The notes below the pieces were generated by a model that had not been told where the DNA came from, did not search any database, and saw nothing but the letters and a program-made list of their open reading frames with translations. The position numbers and the translations under genes are program-made. 64,000 bases of DNA from an uncultured Paracoccaceae bacterium (lineage in GTDB: Bacteria; Pseudomonadota; Alphaproteobacteria; Rhodobacterales; Rhodobacteraceae), in assembly GCA_947500775.1 (NCBI GenBank), contig CANMTD010000002.1, forward strand, positions 930,001 to 994,000, given 5' to 3'. Of this stretch, positions 1 through 9,395 are shown one piece after another (the stretch's first letter is position 1; each line of letters starts with the position of its first letter).

Positions 1-3
1 GCG

Positions 4-1011
4 ATGATTATGGTTGCATTGCATGGGCTTGTCGGAATTTCGATGGTCAAGAACGAAGCCGATATTATTGAACCCATGATCCGGCACAACCTGCGCTATC
101 TTGACAGCCTCGTTGTGATCGACAACAGCAGCAACGACCAAACGCAGGCGACCATAAAGGCCATGTGCACAGAATATCCGGACCGCCTGTTCCTGCGGCA
201 GGATTCTAGTGTCGGGTACCCTCAGCAACAAATTCTGAACGATCTGATCACGGACCTGGCGTCGGACAACGGCATCGTCTGTTTTGTGCCCCTGGATGCG
301 GATGAACTGATCCGCGCTGATCGTGACCTTTTCAGGGAAACATTGCTTAACGAAGAAAGGCCCATACGGTTCCCCTGGGTGACCTTTGTGCCAACGCCCG
401 ACGATGAACCGGGCCAGGAAAATCCCGTCCGCAGGATTACGCATCGGCGATGCGAGGAACCCAAACAACGGTACAAAACGACCTTTCCGACAGCCCTGGT
501 TGGCAAGGCCGAATTGAAACCGGGCAGCCATGGGCTGATCCCCAAAAACCGTCCGGGGAAAGGGGTGCGCGGGTTGTTTTCCCGAAAACGAAAGCGAAAG
601 CTTGATCTGAAGCCGCGAACCGTTGAGGGGCTGAGCCTGGCCCACTACCCGGTACGCAGCAAGGAACAGCTTTTGGCGAAGGTCGTGATCGGCGCTTTGA
701 ACATGCGCCTGCGCACCGGGGGAAAGACGGCGGAAGGCTTTCAATGGCATGAACTGGCGCAAAGCATCATGGAAAGGCGGGGGATGACAGATGAAGAATT
801 CTATTACACCGCCAAACACTATGCCGACGCGCCGCCGATTTCGCTGGTCCATGATCCGTTGACAATGGAACAGGCCGACCTGATCTTGCGCTACCCTGCC
901 GAAGATCCCGCGCAGCTATCGTTCAAATTGATGGGCTTTGCCAGCGACTGTGTCGACGCCTTCAGATCGTACCAGCAAAGCGGCAAGCAAGGGGCCGCAA
1001 GCCGTCTGTGA
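4..1011 (+). CDS. Family 2 glycosyltransferase
   Basis: Cytoplasmic or membrane-associated sugar transferase of the GT2 type (Glyco_tranf_2_4-like). The N-terminus carries the nucleotide-sugar fold entry (GISMVKNEADIIE) that is standard for this subfamily, followed by VVIDNSSNDQT and, near residue 97, the acidic metal-binding motif PLDADELI. The C-terminal half is basic (a run of RKRKRK near residue 197) and lacks obvious membrane segments. No stop codon separates it from the window edge, so the true start could lie upstream; the first ATG at 4 is used because the conserved fold begins only about ten residues later. Acceptor and donor sugars cannot be read from the sequence. It stands alone, tail to tail with the lipoprotein gene. 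Confidence 0.8.
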   Translation: MIMVALHGLVGISMVKNEADIIEPMIRHNLRYLDSLVVIDNSSNDQTQATIKAMCTEYPDRLFLRQDSSVGYPQQQILNDLITDLASDNGIVCFVPLDADELIRADRDLFRETLLNEERPIRFPWVTFVPTPDDEPGQENPVRRITHRRCEEPKQRYKTTFPTALVGKAELKPGSHGLIPKNRPGKGVRGLFSRKRKRKLDLKPRTVEGLSLAHYPVRSKEQLLAKVVIGALNMRLRTGGKTAEGFQWHELAQSIMERRGMTDEEFYYTAKHYADAPPISLVHDPLTMEQADLILRYPAEDPAQLSFKLMGFASDCVDAFRSYQQSGKQGAASRL

Positions 1012-1087
1012 CAGACGCATGCTGACCAGGCCAATGCGCGACGATCTGCCGTGATCGAAACCATCACCTGCCGCCCAAGGGCTGCTG

Positions 1088-1570
1088 TCAGAAACCGCCT
1101 ATGGCGAACACGATGGCTGGCAGCGTCTCGCAATACTGCCGGGCGTGGGCCATCAAATAGTTTTCGCCCACATCCGAAATGCTGAGGCTGTAGTCGCTTT
1201 CGGGGCGTGCATCGGCGGCGGCCAGAATATCCTCATCCGGCACCACCGTGAAAACGATGCTTTTGCTGCCCGGCCGGCGCACGCTTGGGCCATTCGGTTT
1301 GACGATATATATCCGCCGGTTCGGCAACATCCCCAACGCGCGGTCAACATATTCCCCGGCAGCGCACCAATAGTGCGAAGACGTATCACCCGCGCGTTTG
1401 ATCACCTCAAACTGCCCCGGAACGATAGCGTCCCCCAAGATATGATTGCCCAGAAACGTCCTGTAATTCGGCATGACCCCCGGCGGGTCGACGGGCGTTG
1501 GCGGCGGCCCGCAGGCCACCATGACGGCCAACGCCGACATCAGGACAAACAGGCGCGGTTTATTGATCAA
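1088..1570 (-). CDS. Predicted small lipoprotein, unknown function
   Basis: A 160-residue protein with a short basic N-terminus, a hydrophobic stretch and a lipobox-like MVAC followed by a proline-rich linker ([10 protein letters not shown]), so it is probably a lipid-anchored envelope protein. Two further cysteines occur in the mature part (WCAAGEY and QYCETL). The chosen start is a TTG with a GGAG five bases upstream; it overlaps the last 11 nt of rpoD, which suggests translational coupling to the sigma factor gene. The lipobox has Met rather than Leu at -3, so lipidation is likely but not certain. I do not recognise a named family. Confidence 0.65.
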   Translation of the reverse strand: MINKPRLFVLMSALAVMVACGPPPTPVDPPGVMPNYRTFLGNHILGDAIVPGQFEVIKRAGDTSSHYWCAAGEYVDRALGMLPNRRIYIVKPNGPSVRRPGSKSIVFTVVPDEDILAAADARPESDYSLSISDVGENYLMAHARQYCETLPAIVFAIGGF

Positions 1571-3551
1571 GGAAGCTCCGCAACTTGCGGCTGCGGCTGG
1601 GGTGTTTCAGCTTGCGCAGCGCCTTGGCTTCGATCTGGCGGATCCGTTCGCGGGTCACGCTGAACTGCTGGCCGACCTCTTCCAACGTGTGGTCGGTATT
1701 CATGCCGATGCCGAACCGCATCCGCAGAACCCGTTCTTCGCGCGGTGTCAGGCTGGCCAGAACGCGGGTCGTGGTTTCCTTCAGGTTTTCCTGAATGGCG
1801 CTGTCCAGCGGCAGGATCGCGTTCTTGTCTTCGATGAAATCGCCCAGCTGGCTGTCTTCTTCGTCGCCGATCGGGGTTTCCAGCGAAATCGGCTCCTTGG
1901 CGATCTTCATCACCTTGCGAACCTTTTCCAAAGGCATCTGCAGCTTTTCGGCCAGTTCCTCGGGCGTGGGTTCGCGGCCGATTTCATGCAGCATCTGGCG
2001 ACCGGTGCGCACCAGTTTGTTGATCGTTTCGATCATATGCACCGGAATACGGATCGTGCGCGCCTGATCGGCGATGGACCGGGTGATCGCCTGACGGATC
2101 CACCAGGTGGCGTAGGTCGAGAATTTGTAACCACGACGGTATTCGAATTTATCCACCGCCTTCATCAGGCCGATGTTACCTTCCTGAATAAGATCAAGGA
2201 ATTGCAGGCCGCGGTTCGTGTATTTTTTGGCGATCGAGATCACCAGACGCAGGTTGGCCTCGACCATTTCCTTTTTCGCCTGACGGGCCTCTTTTTCGCC
2301 CTTCTGCACCTGCTGCACGATGCGGCGGAATTCGCTGATGTCGACGCCGACATATTGGCCAACCTGCGCCATATCCCCGCGCAGCTCGTCCACTTTCGCA
2401 CCCGAGCGTTCGACAAAGGCCTGCCAGCCGCGGCCGGATTTTTCGGCCATCCGCTCCATCCAGGTCGGGTCCAGCTCATAGCCGCGATAGGCCTCGATGA
2501 ATTCGCGGCGGTTGATCCGGGCCTGATCGGCCAGTTTCACCATATTGCTGTCGATCGACATGATCTTGCGGTTGATGCCGTACAACTGGTCGATCAGCGC
2601 CTCGATCCGGTTGTTGTGCAGATGCAGCTCGTTCACCAGCTCAACGATTTCCGAGCGCAGTTTCTGATAGGCATCTTCCTCTTTGGCCGAGAACGAACCA
2701 TCTTCGTTCAGCGTGGCCGACATCCGCAGATCCTGCATCTCGGCAAGCTGGGAATAGTCGCGCGCAATCAGTTCCAGCGTTTCCAGAACCTGCGGTTTCA
2801 GCGCCGCTTCCATCGCGGCCAGCGACATGTTGGCCTGTTCGTCATCGTCGTCGTCGTCATCGTCTTTCTTGATCGGGTTGCCATCGGCATCCAGTTCGGG
2901 TTCCGCCGACGCCGGGGCCGCGGCCGGGGCGGCCTGCACGTTCAGCCCACCGACCACGGGGGCCGTGACCTCGCCGTCCTCTTCCAGCGTCCGGCCAAAG
3001 GTCGCATCCAGATCAATAACGTCGCGTAACAGGATGTCTTCGCTTAACAATTCGTCGCGCCAGATGGTGATCGCCTGAAAGGTCAGCGGGCTTTCGCACA
3101 GCCCCAGGATCATCGTGTTGCGCCCGGCCTCGATCCGTTTGGCGATGGCGATCTCGCCCTCGCGGCTCAACAGTTCGACCGACCCCATTTCGCGCAGATA
3201 CATGCGCACCGGGTCGTCGGTCCGGTCCAGTTTTTCGGTTTCGGTCTGGGCGACGGCCACTTCGCGCGAGTTCGAGGTTTCGACGACCTGCGTCGACTGC
3301 GCCTCGCCCTCTTCGGATTCTTCTTCCTCGATGATGTTGATGCCCATTTCGGACAGCATCGACATCACGTCTTCGATCTGTTCGGACGACACCTGATCGG
3401 GCGGCAAAACCTGATTGAGCTGATCATAGGTGATGTAGCCGCGCTCGCGCGCTTCGGCGATCATCTTCTTGACGGCAGCCTGACTCATGTCGAGCGAGGT
3501 TTCCTGCTCTTGATCATCATTCTTGCGGTCGTCAGTGTCTTTTGCGGCCAT
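1560..3551 (-). CDS. rpoD: RNA polymerase primary sigma factor RpoD (sigma-70)
   Basis: Housekeeping sigma factor that directs RNA polymerase core to promoters. The 663-residue length and order of regions are those of alphaproteobacterial RpoD. Region 1.1 is followed by region 1.2 ([11 protein letters not shown]), a non-conserved region with an eight-Asp tract (residues about 234-242), region 2 with [16 protein letters not shown] and the -10 recognition element [12 protein letters not shown], region 3, and the region 4 helix-turn-helix [20 protein letters not shown] near the C-terminus. ATG at 3551 has AGGAG about eight bases upstream. It lies downstream of dnaG in the same direction, the classic dnaG-rpoD arrangement, here without rpsU. 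Confidence 0.98.
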   Translation of the reverse strand: MAAKDTDDRKNDDQEQETSLDMSQAAVKKMIAEARERGYITYDQLNQVLPPDQVSSEQIEDVMSMLSEMGINIIEEEESEEGEAQSTQVVETSNSREVAVAQTETEKLDRTDDPVRMYLREMGSVELLSREGEIAIAKRIEAGRNTMILGLCESPLTFQAITIWRDELLSEDILLRDVIDLDATFGRTLEEDGEVTAPVVGGLNVQAAPAAAPASAEPELDADGNPIKKDDDDDDDDEQANMSLAAMEAALKPQVLETLELIARDYSQLAEMQDLRMSATLNEDGSFSAKEEDAYQKLRSEIVELVNELHLHNNRIEALIDQLYGINRKIMSIDSNMVKLADQARINRREFIEAYRGYELDPTWMERMAEKSGRGWQAFVERSGAKVDELRGDMAQVGQYVGVDISEFRRIVQQVQKGEKEARQAKKEMVEANLRLVISIAKKYTNRGLQFLDLIQEGNIGLMKAVDKFEYRRGYKFSTYATWWIRQAITRSIADQARTIRIPVHMIETINKLVRTGRQMLHEIGREPTPEELAEKLQMPLEKVRKVMKIAKEPISLETPIGDEEDSQLGDFIEDKNAILPLDSAIQENLKETTTRVLASLTPREERVLRMRFGIGMNTDHTLEEVGQQFSVTRERIRQIEAKALRKLKHPSRSRKLRSFLDQ

Positions 3552-3590
3552 TCTCTGCTCCTAGAGGGGGGAAGCTGATTCGCTCTCGAG

Positions 3591-3606
3591 ATTGATTCGA
3601 ATCAAT
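3591..3606. promoter_or_regulatory. 16-bp perfect palindrome in the rpoD leader
   Basis: ATTGATTCGAATCAAT reads the same on both strands and lies about 40 bp upstream of the rpoD start. The half-site TGATTCG recurs as a direct repeat at 3576-3582, 17 bp from the copy inside the palindrome. This looks like a protein-binding site or start-proximal regulatory element; the regulator is unknown. I do not see a convincing sigma-70 promoter overlapping it. Confidence 0.4.
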
Positions 3607-3671
3607 ACCCCGAATCGAACCGATACACACCCAGTTACCCTGCATTTCTTTACGGACCCGTAACCAAGACG

Positions 3672-5627
3672 TCACGCACCCCGTCCGCCATTCTTTGAAT
3701 AGCTAATCTGTTCCACCAGCCGGTCAAACGCGCTGCGTTCACCCCGGTCCATCCTTGCGCCGTTCGGGCCGACGTCGAATTCGCCCTTGTCGTCGCTGTC
3801 GCTGCGCCCGGCCCGGTTGCGCGCCTCGGCGGCCTGGCTTAGCCGCCAGGTCATGCCTTCGTCGACCAGACCGGCCATATCCTGCACCGCCTCTTCGATT
3901 TCGCGGGCGACGCCACGGGTCGCCTCCAGCTTGGCCAGTTCTTCGGCCAGACACAGCGCCGCCTTTTCGGCGTCGCCACGATTCAGCAAGGGCGGAGAGA
4001 TTTGGACATGGCGTAGCGCAAAGAGCTTTTCAAGGGGCGCAGGTCCGGTTGTGCCTTCGACCGCGTGACGCAAATCCGCGGGATCGGTCACGTCGATATG
4101 GGTCAGCAGCGCCCCCTGCAGGCGCCGGTGATCGGGCGCGTGGAATTCCAGCCGCTCCAATTCGCCCTCGAACCCCGCCAGCAGGCTGGGGTGGCAGATC
4201 AGCGTGGCCAGAATGACCGCCTCGCGCAATTCCTCTTCAAACGCCTCGCCCGCGGCGACAAGGGGCGAAGCGCGGGTGCTGGCCATCGGTTTGGGCGGGG
4301 CATTGCGCCCTTTCCAAGGGCCCTTGCCGGGCGCGGTGCGGCGCGGATTGAACAGTTCCCACCGCAGGCGTTTGATTTCATCGCCGTAATGGCCGCGGAT
4401 CGACGGGTCCTTGATCTTGGCGATGGCGGCGCGCAGGTCCTTGTCCAGCGCGGCCTTGCGTTCGGGGCTGTCCAGCACCTTGCCTTCGGTTTCGCGCCGC
4501 CACAGCAGTTGAACCATCGGCTGGGCCCCATCCAGCAGTTTCTGCATCGCCCCCGCGCCCTGCGCGCGCAGCAGGTCGTCGGGGTCCTGCCCTTCGGGCA
4601 TCATCGAAAACCGCAGCGATTGCCCGGCCTCCAGCAGCGGCAGCGCCAGATCGATCACCCGCATCGCCGCTCGCACCCCAGCCGTATCGCCATCGAGCGC
4701 GATGATCGGTTCGGGGTGGATACGCCACATCAGGCGCAGCTGATCTTCGGTGATCGCGGTGCCCAGGGGGGCCACGGTCGCGCCGAACCCGGCCTCGCTC
4801 AGCGCGATCACATCCATGTAGCCTTCGGCCACGATCAGCGGCTGGCCCTTGCCCGCCGCTTCGCGCGCGGGGCCGTGGTTGTACAGGCTGCGGCCCTTGT
4901 CGAACAATTCGGTTTCGGGGGAATTCAGGTATTTGGCGTTGTCGTTCGGGTCCATCGCCCGCCCTCCAAAGGCAATCGCCCGCCCCCGTGCATCGCGGAT
5001 CGGGAACATGATGCGATTGCGGAAGGTGTCATAGGGCTTGCCACCCTTTTGCGACGGTTTGGCCAGACCGCAGCCCATGATCAGATCCTCGGCCACGCCC
5101 TTGGCGCGCAGTTGATCCCACAGCACCTGCCAGCCCTCAGGCGCAAAGCCGATGTCCCAGCGGTCCAGCGCCTCTGGCGACAGCCCGCGCCGTTCCAGAT
5201 AGGATCGCGCCTCGGAGGCTGCGGCGGTTTTCAATTGCAGCCGGTACATCTGAACCGCCTGTTCCATCACCTCGGCCAACTGGCTGCGCCGGTCGGCCTT
5301 TTGCTGGGCCTGCGGGTCGCGTTCGGGCATGGGCATCCCGGCCTCGCCCGCCAGAATCTCGACCGCCTCCATGAAGCCCACATTCTCGGTCTCGCGCACG
5401 AAGGAAATGGCATCGCCCTTGGCGTGGCAGCCGAAGCAATAGTAATACCCCTTGCGGTCATCGACGTGGAAACTGGCGGATTTTTCCTGATGGAACGGGC
5501 ATGGCGCCCACATGTCGCCCTTGCCCTGATTGGATTTGCGGGTGTCCCACATCACCTTGCGCCCGACGACCTGAGACAGGCTCAGACGGGTGCGCAGTTC
5601 ATCCAGGAATCCGGGGGGCAAGCTCAT
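3672..5627 (-). CDS. dnaG: DNA primase DnaG
   Basis: Synthesises RNA primers for replication forks. The 651-residue protein has the N-terminal CHC2 zinc-binding domain with ligands Cys43, His46, Cys64 and Cys67, then the catalytic core with the TOPRIM motifs VAEGYMDVIAL and ALDGDTAG, and a C-terminal helicase-interaction region of about 200 residues. The length is normal for the family. It is read in the same direction as rpoD, with a 120-bp gap holding the palindromic leader element, and starts only 32 bp after the soxG stop codon, so some readthrough from the sox operon is possible. Confidence 0.97.
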   Translation of the reverse strand: MSLPPGFLDELRTRLSLSQVVGRKVMWDTRKSNQGKGDMWAPCPFHQEKSASFHVDDRKGYYYCFGCHAKGDAISFVRETENVGFMEAVEILAGEAGMPMPERDPQAQQKADRRSQLAEVMEQAVQMYRLQLKTAAASEARSYLERRGLSPEALDRWDIGFAPEGWQVLWDQLRAKGVAEDLIMGCGLAKPSQKGGKPYDTFRNRIMFPIRDARGRAIAFGGRAMDPNDNAKYLNSPETELFDKGRSLYNHGPAREAAGKGQPLIVAEGYMDVIALSEAGFGATVAPLGTAITEDQLRLMWRIHPEPIIALDGDTAGVRAAMRVIDLALPLLEAGQSLRFSMMPEGQDPDDLLRAQGAGAMQKLLDGAQPMVQLLWRRETEGKVLDSPERKAALDKDLRAAIAKIKDPSIRGHYGDEIKRLRWELFNPRRTAPGKGPWKGRNAPPKPMASTRASPLVAAGEAFEEELREAVILATLICHPSLLAGFEGELERLEFHAPDHRRLQGALLTHIDVTDPADLRHAVEGTTGPAPLEKLFALRHVQISPPLLNRGDAEKAALCLAEELAKLEATRGVAREIEEAVQDMAGLVDEGMTWRLSQAAEARNRAGRSDSDDKGEFDVGPNGARMDRGERSAFDRLVEQISYSKNGGRGA

Positions 5628-5659
5628 GCCGCATCGTATCGCGGGTGACGCGGCAGAGT

Positions 5660-6214
5660 CTAGCCGTCCAACGCGGCCATGCTGCGCATCGCGGTGGTCA
5701 GATCATGCACGGCGGTCTGCACCATCGACCGCATGATCATCAGATCATAGGTCTGGGCGGCCACGCGGGTCAGCGACGACATCATATGCGCCAGTTCGGT
5801 CCGCGCGGTGTGACCGGTTTTGAACACATCCGGCCGCAGGTCCAACGGCGTCAACCGGCCCAGCACGGCCAGCGCGCCCGCCCCCTGCAACCGCAGGATC
5901 GCCCAGGCATCGCTTTGATCCACCAACGCGGCATGGGTGGCCAATGCGGGGTCCGGTGTCGGCCCGATCAGCATGGCCTGACAGCGCCCGGTCCAGACAC
6001 AGCGCGTAACGCCCTTGCCGGTGGTCCGGTTCGGCGCGGGAAATCCCAGACCATGCGCCCCTTTCAGCGCGCCCGACAGCGCGGTCTTGGACCGGTCATA
6101 GGGGGCAATCGCGGTGATGACCCCGACCTCGGGCGCCAGCAGATCCACCCCGCCGATCTGCACCGGCACCAGCCCATCCAGCGGATCATTGGCAATCAGT
6201 CTAACCACGGGCAC
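5660..6214 (-). CDS. soxG: Sarcosine oxidase gamma subunit
   Basis: Smallest-conserved chain of heterotetrameric sarcosine oxidase, which oxidises N-methylglycine to glycine and passes the methyl group to tetrahydrofolate. Recognised from position as the last gene of the soxBDAG order and from the GCV-T-like pattern (GRCQAMLIGPTP, SDAWAILRLQGAGALAVLGRL). The chosen GTG start at 6214 overlaps the soxA end by 14 nt and has a purine-rich AAGGGGGG just upstream, giving 184 residues, close to the usual length; a longer reading frame further upstream lies inside soxA and is rejected. A second GTG two codons later is an alternative start. Confidence 0.85.
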   Translation of the reverse strand: MPVVRLIANDPLDGLVPVQIGGVDLLAPEVGVITAIAPYDRSKTALSGALKGAHGLGFPAPNRTTGKGVTRCVWTGRCQAMLIGPTPDPALATHAALVDQSDAWAILRLQGAGALAVLGRLTPLDLRPDVFKTGHTARTELAHMMSSLTRVAAQTYDLMIMRSMVQTAVHDLTTAMRSMAALDG

Positions 6215-9113
6215 GCCCCCCTTCGGGATCAAAGAACACCGGATCGCAGACGGTGCACAGGGTTTCGATCTTGCGCAGATGATCGACCAGCCGCACGACC
6301 TCCCCATGCCGGGCGCGCCCATCCTTCAGGAACCCCAGCCCCAGCATATGCCCCATGGTGGGCGAGGACCCGACCGAGGTGACATAGCCCTGATCATTGG
6401 CCGAAACCGCAGCAGCACCCTGATCGAACAGATGCGCCCCGGCGCTCAGCACGCCATCCGCGTCCACAGGTTTCAGCCCGACCAACTGCTCGCGCGCAGG
6501 CCCGGTCAGGCCGGGCCGCGTGGCCGCCGCCTTGCCGATGAAGTCTTTCTTCTGCGACAGCATCCGGCCCATCCCGATGTCAAAAGCCGTGACCCGGCCG
6601 TGAATCTCGGCATGGGTGATGAAGCCCTTTTCGATCCGCAGAACGTTCAGCGCCTCCATCCCATAGGCGCCGCCGCCCATCGCGCCCGCCACCGCCAGAA
6701 GCTGGCGGAACAGCGCATCGCCGTAACGCAACGGCACCGCGATCTCATAGGCGTGTTCGCCCGAGAACGAGATGCGGAACAACCGCCCCGCCACACCGCC
6801 CACCGACACCGGGCCGCAGGCCATGAAGGGGAATGTCGCATCGTCGATCGGCGCCTCCAGCAGCGCGTTGATCACATCGCGCGCCTTGGGCCCCGCCACC
6901 GCGAATTGCGCCCAGTGTTCGGTGACCGAGATGAAGCGCACGTTCATCTGCGGCGCCACGCATTGGTGCACGAACTCCAGATGGTGCATCACCTGACCGG
7001 CGGCGGCGGTGGTGGTGGTCATCACGAAATGGCTGTCGCCCAGCCGCGCGGTGGTGCCGTCATCCATGACATGCCCATCCTCGCGCAGCATCAGACCATA
7101 GCGCACCCGCCCCGGTTTCAGCGTCGAAAACATGTTGGCATAGACCAGATCCAGAAACGCCCCGGCATCCGGCCCCTGAATGTCGATCTTGCCCAGCGTG
7201 GACACATCGCAGACACCGACCGCCCCCCGGACCATCCGCACCTCGCGGTCGCAGGAGTCTTGCCATGTGGCCTCATCCGGCCTTGGGAAATAGGACGGGC
7301 GATACCACAGCCCCGCCTCGATCATCGGCGCGCCCATATCCACGCTGGCCGCGTGCGAGGTGGTGAACCGCTGCGGCGCGAAGCCCTTGCCGCGCGCCCC
7401 TGCCCCCATCGACGCGATCGACACCGGAACGTAAGGCGGGCGAAAGGTGGTGGTGCCGGTTTCGGGAATGCCGCGCCCGGTGGCATCGGCCAGAACCGCC
7501 AGCGCGGTGACGTTCGAGTTCTTGCCCTGATCGGGCGCCATCCCTTGTGTGGTATAGCGTTTCATATGTTCGACCGAGGCCAGGTTTTCCTGTGCGGCCT
7601 GTTTGACGTCCTTCACCGTCACATCGTTCTGGTAATCCAGCCAGGCGCGCCCCTTGCCCGGCACCGCATAAAGCGGCGCGATGTCATAGGCACCATCCTG
7701 GGCCTGCGGGATATCCGGGGTCGTTTTCAGTTCCAGCGCCTGTGCTGCCGCTGCCGCCCCTTCGGCCAGACAGGCGGCGGTGGTGAAGGCCCCGTTGGCC
7801 GCCCCCGCCGCGATCATCCCCGGCACCGCCCCGGCCGTGGGCACGAAACCGGCGATGGCATCGTTCCACACCGGGCGCCCGCCCATGTGACAGGTCAGAT
7901 GCAGCGTCGGGTTCCAGCCACCCGAGACCGCCAGACAATCGCTGGCCAGAATCTGCTGGCCGCCCGCATGGCTGACCTCAACCTCGCGCAGGGCCAGACG
8001 CCCGCGTGTGCCGGTCACCTGACCGCCGCTGAACACCGGGTAATCGCCGGAACGGGCCACATCGGTGCGCGCGTCGATCACGCCTGCCACCTCGATCCCG
8101 CTGGCGACCAGATCGCGCGCGGTGCGGTGGCCGCTGTCGTTGTTGGTGAAAATCGTGATGTTGCGCCCCGCAGCCACCCCCCAGCGGTTCAGATAGGCGC
8201 GCACGGCCCCCGCCATCATGATGCCCGGACGGTCGTTGTCGGCAAAGGCGATGGGCCGCTCCAACGCGCCTGATGCCAGAACACAGCCCCGCGCCACGAT
8301 CCGCCAGAAGGTTTCCAGCGGGGCGTCGGTGGGCGCATCGGGACGGGCCCGTTCCAGCGCGCCATAGGTGCCCTGATCATAGGCCCCGGTCACGGTCGTG
8401 CGCCGCATCAGGCGCACGTTGGGCAGGCTTTCCAGTTCCGCCACAACCGCCGCGACCCAGGTCCGCCCCGGCAGACCGGCCACCTCTTCCTCTTCGGCCA
8501 ATAAGCGCCCGCCGAAACAGCAATCCTCATCCGCCAGAATGACATCGGCCCCGGCCCGCGCCGCCGTCAAAGCGGCCATCAGCCCGGCGGGGCCCGCCCC
8601 GACGACCAGCAGATCGCAATGGGCATAGGCCTTGTCATAGTGACCCACATCATGCTGCCCCGACAGCGCGCCCAAGCCTGCCGCGCGCCGGATCACCGGT
8701 TCATACAGGCGTTCCCAGAACGCGCGCGGCCACATGAAGGTCTTGTAGTAAAACCCAGCCCCCAGAAACGGCGCGAACAGATCGTTGACCGCCATCATGT
8801 CATGACGCAGCGAGGGCCAGGCATTCTGGCTGCGCGCCTCAAGCCCCTTGTGCAGTTCCAGCATCGTGGCGCGCTGGTTCGGGGTCTGATCCGCGCCGTG
8901 GCCGGTGGTCACCAGCGCGTTCGGTTCTTCGGACCCGGCGCTGAATATCCCGCGCGGGCGGTGGTATTTGAACGACCGCCCGACCAGCCGCACCTCATTC
9001 GCCAATAGGGCCGAGGCCAGCGTATCGCCCTGAAACCCGGTGTACTGCTGCCCGTCGAACCGGAACGGAACCGGGGCGTTGCGGTCGACCTGTCCCTTGC
9101 CTGCAACCCTCAT
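6201..9113 (-). CDS. soxA: Sarcosine oxidase alpha subunit
   Basis: Large subunit of the cytoplasmic four-subunit sarcosine oxidase. The 970 residues show the expected order: an N-terminal ferredoxin-like domain (FRFDGQQYTGFQGDTLASALLAN), a FAD/NAD-binding domain with LLVVGAGPAGLMAALTAARAG around residue 170, and from about residue 580 a C-terminal aminomethyltransferase (GCV_T) half that binds tetrahydrofolate. It overlaps soxD by 4 nt (ATGA) and soxG by 14 nt, so the four chains are translationally coupled and made in register. Expected role is catabolism of sarcosine or glycine-betaine breakdown products. Confidence 0.97.
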   Translation of the reverse strand: MRVAGKGQVDRNAPVPFRFDGQQYTGFQGDTLASALLANEVRLVGRSFKYHRPRGIFSAGSEEPNALVTTGHGADQTPNQRATMLELHKGLEARSQNAWPSLRHDMMAVNDLFAPFLGAGFYYKTFMWPRAFWERLYEPVIRRAAGLGALSGQHDVGHYDKAYAHCDLLVVGAGPAGLMAALTAARAGADVILADEDCCFGGRLLAEEEEVAGLPGRTWVAAVVAELESLPNVRLMRRTTVTGAYDQGTYGALERARPDAPTDAPLETFWRIVARGCVLASGALERPIAFADNDRPGIMMAGAVRAYLNRWGVAAGRNITIFTNNDSGHRTARDLVASGIEVAGVIDARTDVARSGDYPVFSGGQVTGTRGRLALREVEVSHAGGQQILASDCLAVSGGWNPTLHLTCHMGGRPVWNDAIAGFVPTAGAVPGMIAAGAANGAFTTAACLAEGAAAAAQALELKTTPDIPQAQDGAYDIAPLYAVPGKGRAWLDYQNDVTVKDVKQAAQENLASVEHMKRYTTQGMAPDQGKNSNVTALAVLADATGRGIPETGTTTFRPPYVPVSIASMGAGARGKGFAPQRFTTSHAASVDMGAPMIEAGLWYRPSYFPRPDEATWQDSCDREVRMVRGAVGVCDVSTLGKIDIQGPDAGAFLDLVYANMFSTLKPGRVRYGLMLREDGHVMDDGTTARLGDSHFVMTTTTAAAGQVMHHLEFVHQCVAPQMNVRFISVTEHWAQFAVAGPKARDVINALLEAPIDDATFPFMACGPVSVGGVAGRLFRISFSGEHAYEIAVPLRYGDALFRQLLAVAGAMGGGAYGMEALNVLRIEKGFITHAEIHGRVTAFDIGMGRMLSQKKDFIGKAAATRPGLTGPAREQLVGLKPVDADGVLSAGAHLFDQGAAAVSANDQGYVTSVGSSPTMGHMLGLGFLKDGRARHGEVVRLVDHLRKIETLCTVCDPVFFDPEGGRARG

Positions 9114-9382
9114 GCGCCCTGCCCCTTTGCGTCGCTGGCCAGCGTGGTGGACAGAATCTCATGGGTGACGGTGTCGCGTTCGACGATCACCCAGGCCGAA
9201 CAGCCCATTTCGTGGAACCACAGATCGCGGGTCACCCCTGCGGGGTTGTCGCGCAGATGCAGGTAATCGTCCCAGGCCTCGGGGGCCGCCCCTGCGCCGG
9301 GGCGTTGGGCATAGACGGCATCGCCCATGTAATAGAATTCGCGCCGGTCGCGGGTGCCGCAGATGGGGCAGGTGATCCTCAT
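9110..9382 (-). CDS. soxD: Sarcosine oxidase delta subunit
   Basis: Zinc-binding small chain of heterotetrameric sarcosine oxidase. The 90-residue protein has the family zinc ligands Cys5 and Cys8 (CPICG) plus His57 and Cys61 (FHEMGC), and the diagnostic DYLHLRDNPAGVTRDLW segment. Length is typical. It starts 13 bp after soxB ends and overlaps soxA by 4 nt. Confidence 0.96.
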   Translation of the reverse strand: MRITCPICGTRDRREFYYMGDAVYAQRPGAGAAPEAWDDYLHLRDNPAGVTRDLWFHEMGCSAWVIVERDTVTHEILSTTLASDAKGQGA

Positions 9383-9395
9383 GTCTGACGCTTCC

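Noticed and set aside
1473-3029. Long plus-strand open frame opposite rpoD
   Set aside because: It is the antisense of a clear rpoD gene in high-GC DNA; composition is His/Gln/Arg-rich with no domain and no start signal.
4065-5648. Long plus-strand open frame opposite dnaG
   Set aside because: Antisense shadow of dnaG; no recognisable protein features.
6114-8273. 719-codon plus-strand open frame opposite soxA
   Set aside because: Shadow of a conserved gene caused by high GC at third positions; rich in His, Arg and Pro with no family pattern.
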